Assembly (NCBI GenBank): GCA_035624355.1
Contig: DASPRQ010000012.1
Coordinates: 1 to 64,000, forward strand
From: Usitatibacter sp035624355
GTDB lineage: Bacteria; Pseudomonadota; Gammaproteobacteria; Burkholderiales; Usitatibacteraceae
Reading direction: 5' to 3'
DNA: 64,000 nucleotides
This document shows positions 57,970 to 64,000 of the stretch, piece by piece. The notes under the pieces are model-generated. The model worked only from the letters and a program-made list of their open reading frames with translations, did no database searches and was not told the DNA's origin. The stretch's first letter is position 1. Each line of letters opens with the position of its first letter. A program made the position numbers and the translations under genes.

Positions 57970-59025
57970 ATGGACGCCTCCCACCCCGCCGAGAGCGGGC
58001 TGCCCTTCACCGGCGAGCGCTACGTTCCCGGCGCGAAGGGCGAGATCTGGATCGAGCACTGGCACCGCTACCACTTCGCGGCGCGGTGGGCGGCGGGCCG
58101 GCGCGTGCTCGACGTGGCCTGCGGGGAGGGATACGGCACGGCGCTCCTCGCGCGCAGCGCCGCCCACGCGACGGGCATCGACGTCTCCGAGGCCGCGGTC
58201 GCGCACGCGCGGCGCACCTACGGCGCGCAGACGAACCTCGCCTACGCGCGCGCTTCCTGCGCGCGTCTGCCGCTCGCCGACGCGAGCGTCGACCTCGCCG
58301 TCTCCTTCGAGACCCTCGAGCACATCGACGCGCAGGAGGCCTTCCTCGACGAGCTCGCGCGGGTCCTCGCCCCGGGCGGCGTGCTCGTGCTCTCGTGCCC
58401 GAACAAGCTCGAGTACAGCGACAGGCGCTCGTACCGCAACGAGTTCCACGTGAAGGAGCTCTACCGGGAGGAGCTCGAGGCGCTGGTCGCCCCGCGCTTT
58501 CCCGAGCGCGCCTGGTACGGCCAGCGCCAGACCTTCTATTCGGTCATCGCGCCCGAGTCTCCGGCGGGCGCGCTCGCGCACTTCGTCGAGGTGGAGGAGG
58601 CCGACCCCGCCGCGACCTCCGCCCAGCTCGGCCACCCGCTCTACTTCGTGCTCGTCGCGGGGCGCGACGCGCTGCCGGCCCCCGCGCCGGCCCTGTCGGT
58701 GCTCGCCGACCGCGGCGACTGGGTCCATCGCGACTACGAGAAGGTCTGCCGGGAGCTCGAGGCGGCTGCGCGCCGAGCCGGCGAGCTCGAGCGGGAAGCC
58801 GAGGATCGCGCGACGGCGAACGCCGCCCTGCGCGCCGAGCTCGACGAGGCGCGCAGGGCGCTGGCGGCGGCCGTCGAGGAGCGCAACGCCGCCGTGGCCC
58901 TGCGCGAGGCGCAGCTCGTCGCGCGCGAGCTGCAGCTCTCGGAGAAGAACCGCGAGATCGACCGGCGCCGCAGCTGGCGCTGGTGGCTCAAGCTGCCGCT
59001 CATCCGGCTGGGGATCCTGAAGTGA
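57970..59025 (+). CDS. SAM-dependent methyltransferase with C-terminal coiled coil
   Basis: 351 residues from 57970. Class I methyltransferase motifs: RVLDVACGEGYGTALLARSA (motif I), ATGIDVSEAAVAHAR (II), LPLADASVDLAVSFETLEHI (IV) and LARVLAPGGVLVLSCPNK (VI). From about residue 255 to 340 a heptad-rich coiled coil extends (ELEAAARRAGELEREAED, RAELDEARRALAAAVEERN), then a Trp/basic tail RRRSWRWWLKLPLIRLGILK suited to membrane binding. The architecture recalls polysaccharide-capping methyltransferases such as WbdD, though no kinase domain is seen. It likely methylates the glycan made by the two genes before it. Confidence 0.87.
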   Translation: MDASHPAESGLPFTGERYVPGAKGEIWIEHWHRYHFAARWAAGRRVLDVACGEGYGTALLARSAAHATGIDVSEAAVAHARRTYGAQTNLAYARASCARLPLADASVDLAVSFETLEHIDAQEAFLDELARVLAPGGVLVLSCPNKLEYSDRRSYRNEFHVKELYREELEALVAPRFPERAWYGQRQTFYSVIAPESPAGALAHFVEVEEADPAATSAQLGHPLYFVLVAGRDALPAPAPALSVLADRGDWVHRDYEKVCRELEAAARRAGELEREAEDRATANAALRAELDEARRALAAAVEERNAAVALREAQLVARELQLSEKNREIDRRRSWRWWLKLPLIRLGILK

Positions 59026-59053
59026 GGCCGCGCGTCCCCGCGACCCGCCTCCT

Positions 59054-59059
59054 TATAAT
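59054..59059 (+). promoter_or_regulatory. -10 box directly upstream of dapC
   Basis: TATAAT lies six bases before the ATG at 59066 with spacer GCGGGC and no Shine-Dalgarno. Confidence 0.5.
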
Positions 59060-59065
59060 GCGGGC

Positions 59066-60307
59066 ATGAACCCACGCCTCGGGCTCCTGCAGCCCTATCC
59101 GTTCGAGCGGCTGCGCCAGCTCCTCGCCGACGTGAAGCCGCCGCCGGGCCTGCGGCCCGTCAGCCTCGGGCTCGGCGAGCCGCAGCATCCGACGCCCCCG
59201 CTCATCGGGGAGGCGCTCGCGGCGAACCTGGGCGCGATCGCGCGCTATCCGTCGACGGCGGGCCTGCCCGAGCTGCGCCGCGCGATCGCCGAGTGGCTCG
59301 GGCGGCGCCACGGCGTCGCGATCGACATGGACAAGGAGGTGCTGCCGGTGCTCGGCAGCCGCGAGGCGCTCTTCGCCATCGCGCAGACGGTCCTCGACCC
59401 CGCCGAGCCCGGCGCGCTCGTGATCTGCCCGAATCCCTTCTACCAGATCTACGAGGGCGCGACGCTGCTGGGGGGCGCGAAGCCGTGGTTCGTCAACGCC
59501 GAGGCGGCGCGAGGCTTCCGCCCGGACTGGGACGCGGTGCCGGAATCGACGTGGGCGCGCACGCGGATGCTGTACGCGTGCTCCCCGAGCAACCCCCACG
59601 GGCGCGTGATGCCGCTCGAGGAGTGGAAGCGGCTCTTCGAGCTCTCCGACCGGCACGGCTTCGTGATCGTCTCCGACGAGTGCTACAGCGAGATCTACTT
59701 CGACGAGGCGAGGCCGCCGCTCGGGGCGCTCGCCGCCGCGCGCGCCCTGGGACGCGAGGGATGGCCGCGGCTCATCGTCATGGGGTCGCTGTCGAAGCGC
59801 TCGAGCGCGCCGGGGCTGCGCTCCGGATACGCCGCGGGCGACCGCGCGGTCCTCGAGCGCTTCGCGCTGTACCGCACCTACCACGGCTCCCAGATGAGCA
59901 ACGCCGTGCAGCTCGCCTCCGTCGCCGCGTGGGGCGACGAGCGCCACGTGGCCGGGAACCGCCGCCTCTACCGCGAGAAGTTCGCCTCCTTCTACGAACG
60001 CGTGAATCCCGTCCTGCCGCTCGCCATGCCGGAGGCGGGGTTCTACTTCTGGGCGGACGTGTCCGGCTGCGCGGCCGGCGCGGGCGGCGACGACCTCGCC
60101 TTCGCGCGCGAGCTCTTCCGCGCCGCGCACGTGACGGTGCTCCCGGGCAGCTACATCTCGCGCGAGTCGGGCGGGCGCCTCCCGGGGCGCGGCTTCGTGC
60201 GCATGGCCCTCGTCTCGACCCTCGAGGAGACCGCCGAGGCCGCCGGACGGATCCGCGCCTTCGTCGAGCAGAGCGCGCCCGCCCTCGCGAGCGCCGGCAT
60301 CCCATGA
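59066..60307 (+). CDS. dapC: succinyldiaminopimelate transaminase
   Basis: 413 residues, class I PLP aminotransferase. The PLP lysine is in MGSLSKRSSAPGLRSGY; ICPNPFYQIYEGA, YACSPSNPHGRVM and VSDECYSEIYFDE are the family blocks. Together with dapD downstream (ATGA overlap) the succinyl-DAP role is favoured over other aminotransferases. It makes N-succinyl-LL-diaminopimelate for lysine and peptidoglycan. Confidence 0.94.
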   Translation: MNPRLGLLQPYPFERLRQLLADVKPPPGLRPVSLGLGEPQHPTPPLIGEALAANLGAIARYPSTAGLPELRRAIAEWLGRRHGVAIDMDKEVLPVLGSREALFAIAQTVLDPAEPGALVICPNPFYQIYEGATLLGGAKPWFVNAEAARGFRPDWDAVPESTWARTRMLYACSPSNPHGRVMPLEEWKRLFELSDRHGFVIVSDECYSEIYFDEARPPLGALAAARALGREGWPRLIVMGSLSKRSSAPGLRSGYAAGDRAVLERFALYRTYHGSQMSNAVQLASVAAWGDERHVAGNRRLYREKFASFYERVNPVLPLAMPEAGFYFWADVSGCAAGAGGDDLAFARELFRAAHVTVLPGSYISRESGGRLPGRGFVRMALVSTLEETAEAAGRIRAFVEQSAPALASAGIP

Positions 60308-61137
60308 GCGGCGCCGCGCGCTCCCTCGAGGCGGTGATCGAGCAGGCCTTCGAGCGCCGCGCCGAGCTCACGCCCGCCTCCGCCCCGGCCGAGCTGCGCG
60401 AGGCGGTGGCCGAGGTCCTCGCCCGGCTCGACGCCGGGAAGATCCGCGTGGCCGAGAAGCTCGACGGCCGCTGGGTCACGCACCAGTGGATCAAGAAGGC
60501 GGTGCTCCTGTCCTTCCGGCTGCGCGACAACGAGATCATGCAGGGCGGCTATACGCACTACTTCGACAAGGTCGACTCGAAGTTCGCCCGCTACACGCAG
60601 GCCGACTTCCGGGCCGGCGGCTACCGCGTGGTGCCCCCGGCCACGGCCCGCCACGGCGCGTTCATCGCGAAGAACGTGGTGCTGATGCCCTCGTTCGTGA
60701 ACGTGGGCGCCTACGTGGACGAGGGCGCGATGGTCGACACCTGGGCGACCGTGGGCTCGTGCGCGCAGATCGGCCGCAACGTGCACCTTTCCGGCGGCGT
60801 GGGCATCGGCGGCGTGCTCGAGCCGCTGCAGGCGGGCCCCACGATCATCGAGGACGACTGCTTCGTGGGCGCGAGGAGCGAGATCGTCGAGGGGGTGGTC
60901 GTGGGCGAGGGCTCCGTGATCTCCATGGGCGTCTACATCGGCCAGAGCACCAAGATCTACGACCGGGGGACAGGGGAAATCCGCTACGGGTCCGTGCCCC
61001 CCGGGAGCGTGGTCGTCCCGGGAAGCTTGCCGGGGGGGGATGGCCGGTATAGTCTCTACTGCGCGGTCATCATCAAGCAGGTGGACGCGAAGACCCGCTC
61101 GAAGACGGGAATCAACGAGCTGCTGAGGGGCGACTGA
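60304..61137 (+). CDS. dapD: 2,3,4,5-tetrahydropyridine-2,6-dicarboxylate N-succinyltransferase
   Basis: 277 residues. A helical N-terminal domain is followed by a left-handed beta helix of hexapeptide repeats (VNVGAYVDEGAMVDTWATVG, SGGVGIGGVLEPLQAGPTII) and a C-terminal KTRSKTGINELLR segment as in all DapD. It uses succinyl-CoA. Translationally coupled to dapC. Confidence 0.97.
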   Translation: MSGAARSLEAVIEQAFERRAELTPASAPAELREAVAEVLARLDAGKIRVAEKLDGRWVTHQWIKKAVLLSFRLRDNEIMQGGYTHYFDKVDSKFARYTQADFRAGGYRVVPPATARHGAFIAKNVVLMPSFVNVGAYVDEGAMVDTWATVGSCAQIGRNVHLSGGVGIGGVLEPLQAGPTIIEDDCFVGARSEIVEGVVVGEGSVISMGVYIGQSTKIYDRGTGEIRYGSVPPGSVVVPGSLPGGDGRYSLYCAVIIKQVDAKTRSKTGINELLRGD

Positions 61138-61258
61138 AGCCCGCCCCGCCTAGTGAACCGGACGGGAACACGCCCTGACCGCGCGAGCGGCGTGAGCCCG
61201 GGAAAGGGGACGGGGAACCGGGCCGCACCGGGATCCTTCCCCAGGGAGAGACGTACCC

Positions 61259-62428
61259 ATGTTCGTCGAGAAGCTGCTGCAGCTGATGGCCGAGAAGAAG
61301 GCCTCCGACATCTTCATCTCCGCGGGCTCGCCCATCAGCATCAAGATCCAGGGCAGCATCATGCCGGTCAACCCGCAGCCGATGGACGCGGAGATGACCA
61401 AGAAGATCGCCTACGAGATGCTCACGCCGCACCAGATCGAGATCTTCGAGCGCGACCTGGAGCTCAACTTCTCGAAGCCGATGCCGGGCCTGGGCAACTT
61501 CCGCGTGAACTTCTTCTGGCAGAAGGGCGCGGTCTCGGGCGTGATCCGCTTCATCACCTCGGACGTCCCGAAGATCGCGGACCTGAGCCTGCCGCCGGTG
61601 CTCTCCAGCCTCGTGATGGAGAAGCGCGGCCTCATCCTCGTCGTGGGCGCCACGGGCTCGGGCAAGTCCACCACGCTCGCCTCGATGCTCGACTACCGCA
61701 ACTCCGTGGCCACCGGGCACATCCTCACGATCGAGGACCCGGTCGAGTACGTGTTCCAGTCGAAGAAGTCGATCGTCAACCAGCGCGAGGTGGGTAACGA
61801 CACGCGCACCTTCCACGACGCGCTGAGGAACGCGATGCGCCAGGCCCCGGACTGCATCCTGATCGGGGAGATCCGCGACCTCGAGACGATGCGCATGGCC
61901 CTCACCTACGCGCTCTCGGGGCACCTGTGCCTCGCCACCCTGCACGCGAACAACGCCTACCAGGCCATGAACCGCGTGATCAGCTTCTTCCCGCTGGAAG
62001 TGCGCCCGATGCTGCTGCAGGACCTCTCGGTGTCGCTGAAGGCGGTGATCTCGCAGCGCCTGGTGAAGACCGTGGACGGCAAGCGCATGCCCGCCGTCGA
62101 GGTGCTGCTCAACACGCGCAACATCCAGGAGCTCATCGAGAAGGGCGAGATCACCGAGATCAAGGAGGCGATGGAGAAGAGCATGTCGCCCGGCTCGCAA
62201 ACCTTCGAGCAGGACCTCTTCCGCCTCGTGCGCCAGGGCAAGATCTCCACCGACGAGGCGCTCGCGAACGCCGATTCCGCGACCAACCTGGGCCTGCTGC
62301 TCGGCAACTCCGGGATCATGCCGGCGATGGCCGAGCGCGCGAAGCAGCCCTCGACGCCCTCGCGGCCCGGCGCGCCCTCCTTCGGCGAGTTCAAGATCAC
62401 CGAGGATTCGGAGGAGCGCTTCGGCTAG
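61259..62428 (+). CDS. pilU: type IV pilus ATPase, PilT/PilU family (PilU-like)
   Basis: 389 residues. The start MFVEKLLQLMAEKKASDIFI and AGSPISIKIQGSIMPV match PilU. Walker A VVGATGSGKSTTLASML, Asp box LTIEDPVEYVFQSKKS, Walker B CILIGEIRDLETM and His box ATLHANNAYQAMNRVISFFP are complete. The C-terminal tail (GLLLGNSG onward) is longer than in PilT, also as in PilU. It powers or modulates pilus retraction at the inner membrane. AGGGAGAG precedes the ATG. No pilT is adjacent. Confidence 0.92.
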   Translation: MFVEKLLQLMAEKKASDIFISAGSPISIKIQGSIMPVNPQPMDAEMTKKIAYEMLTPHQIEIFERDLELNFSKPMPGLGNFRVNFFWQKGAVSGVIRFITSDVPKIADLSLPPVLSSLVMEKRGLILVVGATGSGKSTTLASMLDYRNSVATGHILTIEDPVEYVFQSKKSIVNQREVGNDTRTFHDALRNAMRQAPDCILIGEIRDLETMRMALTYALSGHLCLATLHANNAYQAMNRVISFFPLEVRPMLLQDLSVSLKAVISQRLVKTVDGKRMPAVEVLLNTRNIQELIEKGEITEIKEAMEKSMSPGSQTFEQDLFRLVRQGKISTDEALANADSATNLGLLLGNSGIMPAMAERAKQPSTPSRPGAPSFGEFKITEDSEERFG

Positions 62429-62970
62429 TGTCCCCGCTCGAGCGCGCGCTGGCCTCCTACGCCGCCTACCATCGCGACCGCCGCAACATCGCGACGCACT
62501 TCGCCGGCATCCCCATGATCGTGCTCGCGGCGGTGATCGCCGCCGGGACGCTCGCCGTGCCGATCGCCGGCATGGAGGTCACGCTCGCCGCGGTGCTCTC
62601 GCTCGCCGCCTGCGCCTGGTACTTCCGCCTCGACCCCGCCTTCGGCGCGACCCTGGCCGTCGCGCTGCTCGCCGCGTGCGCGATCGCGAGCGAGGCGATC
62701 GCGCGCCTGGGCACGGGATCCGCGCTCGCGCTCGCCGCGCTCCTCTTCGTCGCGGGCTGGGCGCTGCAGTTCCTCGGCCACCGCTACGAGGGCGTGAAGC
62801 CCGCCTTCTTCGACGACCTGCGCCAGCTCCTCGTGGGGCCGCTCTTCGTCTGCGCCGAGGCGGCGTTCCTGCTGGGCGGTCGCGGGGAGCTGCGCGGCGC
62901 GATCGAGGCGCGCGTCGGCCCGACCGTGCCGCGCCGCGACGGAGCGCCCCTGCCCCTCGTGCCGCGCTGA
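62428..62970 (+). CDS. Mpo1-like (DUF962) membrane protein
   Basis: 180 residues from a GTG that overlaps the last base of the pilU stop codon. The family begins LASYAAYHRDRRNIATHFAG, with HXXDRRNXXTHF holding His ligands, has about four hydrophobic segments, and ends with FLGHRYEGVKPAFFDDL, the second His motif. Eukaryotic Mpo1 is an iron dioxygenase in phytosphingosine degradation; the bacterial role is unknown. Confidence 0.88.
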   Translation: MSPLERALASYAAYHRDRRNIATHFAGIPMIVLAAVIAAGTLAVPIAGMEVTLAAVLSLAACAWYFRLDPAFGATLAVALLAACAIASEAIARLGTGSALALAALLFVAGWALQFLGHRYEGVKPAFFDDLRQLLVGPLFVCAEAAFLLGGRGELRGAIEARVGPTVPRRDGAPLPLVPR

Positions 62971-63046
62971 GCGCGCCGGGAGCGGCCCGTCGGGCGCCGC
63001 GGGTCGGTCCCGCTAGAATGGGCGTCTTTCGCGAAAGAGATCCCGG

Positions 63047-64000
63047 TTGAAGAACGAGACCCTCGAGCTCGCCAAGGCGCTCATCGCGCGCCGGTCCGTC
63101 ACGCCGGCCGACGAAGGCTGCCAGGCGATCCTCATCGAGCGCCTCGTGCCGCTCGGCTTCCACGCCGAGGTCATGGTGTTCGGCGAGGTCACCAACCTGT
63201 GGATCCGGCACGGGACCGCGAGGCCCCTCGTCGTCCTCGCCGGCCACACCGACGTGGTGCCCACCGGTCCCGTCGAGCAGTGGAGCTGCGACCCCTTCGT
63301 GCCCACGGTGCGCGACGGGCGGCTCTACGGCCGGGGCGCGGCCGACATGAAGACCTCCGTGGCCGCGTTCGTGGTCGCGGTCGAGGCGATCGTGCGCGCG
63401 AGCCCGGAGCACCGCGGATCGGTGGCCCTGCTCATCACCTCCGACGAGGAAGGCCCCTCGGTGGACGGGACGGTGCGCGTGGTCGAGGAGCTCAGGCGGC
63501 GCGGCGAGAACATCGACTACTGCATCGTGGGCGAGCCCTCGTCGGCGGAGCGCTTCGGCGACACCATCAAGAACGGCCGGCGCGGATCGCTCACCGGGCG
63601 CCTCACCGTGCGCGGGGTCCAGGGGCACGTCGCCTATCCGCACCTCGCCCGCAATCCGGTGCACCTCGCCGCCCCGGCGCTCGCGGAGCTCGCGCGCGCC
63701 GAGTGGGACCGCGGCAACGAGCACTTCCCGCCGACCACGTGGCAGGTGTCGAACATCCACGCGGGAACGGGCGCGCAGAACGTGATCCCCGGCGCGCTCC
63801 AGGTCGACTTCAACTTCCGCTTCTCCACCGAGAGCACGCCCGCGGCGCTCCAGGCGCGCGTGCGCGAGGTGCTCGGCCGCCACGGGCTCGACTATTCCAT
63901 CGACTGGACGCTCGGGGGCAATCCCTTCCTCACGCGGCGCGGCCGCCTCGTGGAGACGCTGTCCGCGGTCGTGGCGCGGGTCACCGGCGTGACGCCCGAG
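63047..64000 (+). CDS. dapE: succinyl-diaminopimelate desuccinylase, 3' truncated
   Basis: Starts at a TTG (63047) with AAAGAGA upstream; 318 codons are visible before the window ends, about 85 percent of the usual 375. The M20 peptidase metal motifs are VVLAGHTDVVPTGP, LYGRGAADMKTSVAAFV and LITSDEEGPS, and the dimerisation domain has GVQGHVAYPHLARNPVH. It hydrolyses N-succinyl-LL-DAP after dapC. A TAGAAT box at 63014-63019 could drive it separately. Confidence 0.95.
   Translation, partial: MKNETLELAKALIARRSVTPADEGCQAILIERLVPLGFHAEVMVFGEVTNLWIRHGTARPLVVLAGHTDVVPTGPVEQWSCDPFVPTVRDGRLYGRGAADMKTSVAAFVVAVEAIVRASPEHRGSVALLITSDEEGPSVDGTVRVVEELRRRGENIDYCIVGEPSSAERFGDTIKNGRRGSLTGRLTVRGVQGHVAYPHLARNPVHLAAPALAELARAEWDRGNEHFPPTTWQVSNIHAGTGAQNVIPGALQVDFNFRFSTESTPAALQARVREVLGRHGLDYSIDWTLGGNPFLTRRGRLVETLSAVVARVTGVTPE

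Noticed and set aside
61138..61258. The 120-base dapD-pilU gap as an RNA gene
   Set aside because: GC-rich with short imperfect repeats but no convincing structure beyond the pilU ribosome binding site.
1..64000. CRISPR arrays, insertion sequences, prophage, integrative elements
   Set aside because: No regularly spaced repeats, transposase, integrase or terminal inverted repeats were seen; tRNA-Ser has no attached integrase or duplicated 3' end.

Overview
The window looks like a chromosomal segment of a GC-rich betaproteobacterium (Burkholderiales or Nitrosomonadales level). The evidence is classical synteny (rpsB-tsf-pyrH-frr-uppS-cdsA-dxr-rseP-bamA-skp-lpxD-fabZ-lpxA-lpxB-rnhB and smc-zipA-ligA), outer-membrane and lipid A genes, a CbbR-like LysR regulator, and a trypsin-like protease ending in WWN-ESGWG repeats. 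The genus cannot be fixed from sequence alone; an uncultured or Usitatibacter-like lineage is only a guess. I see no phage, insertion sequence, CRISPR array, integrase or rRNA. Coding density is very high and no gene-free stretch exceeds 300 bases.

Layout. 1-9.5 kb: 5'-truncated PAS-GGDEF-EAL protein, a secreted protein of unknown function, tRNA-Ser(UGA), a Bax-inhibitor-1 membrane protein, RlmD, a secreted serine protease, a NUDIX hydrolase and a family-2 glycosyltransferase. 9.5-18 kb: HExxH protein, orphan GspE/PilB-type ATPase, cation-efflux transporter with a CbbR-like regulator, then a 3-hydroxybutyrate utilisation block (bdhA, pcp, acetoacetyl-CoA synthetase). 18-24 kb: PEP synthase diverging from its regulatory kinase/phosphorylase, a GDSL-esterase autotransporter and two small zinc-ribbon-like proteins. 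24-39.8 kb (minus strand): the envelope/translation superoperon from rpsB down to rnhB, followed by a SpoU methyltransferase and a queuosine-precursor transporter. 40-43.5 kb (plus): map and glnD. 43.5-53.3 kb (minus): smc-zipA-ligA-galU-hpt-mtnP-def and a small membrane protein, probably one operon. 53.3-64 kb: queF, an EamA transporter, a three-gene glycosyltransferase/methyltransferase cassette with coiled-coil C-termini, then dapC-dapD, pilU, an Mpo1-like membrane protein and 3'-truncated dapE.

How the genes work together. The minus-strand superoperon links translation (S2, EF-Ts, RRF), UMP kinase, isoprenoid and phospholipid precursors (Dxr, UppS, CdsA), outer-membrane assembly (BamA, Skp, RseP) and lipid A (LpxD/A/B, FabZ). 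GalU could supply UDP-glucose to the surface glycan cassette. PpsA, PpsR, BdhA and acetoacetyl-CoA synthetase suggest growth on C2-C4 acids or recycling of polyhydroxybutyrate. QueF and YhhQ serve 7-deazaguanine metabolism. DapC/D/E are the succinylase branch of lysine biosynthesis.

The most striking pattern is regulatory. At least eight genes carry a -10 hexamer (TATAAT, TATAGT, CATAAT or TAAGAT) only 6-9 bases before the start codon with no clear Shine-Dalgarno, which suggests leaderless transcripts. The best candidate for an unusual system is the 54.6-59.0 kb glycan cassette, where a methyltransferase and a glycosyltransferase both end in coiled coils plus basic amphipathic tails, reminiscent of polysaccharide chain-length rulers.
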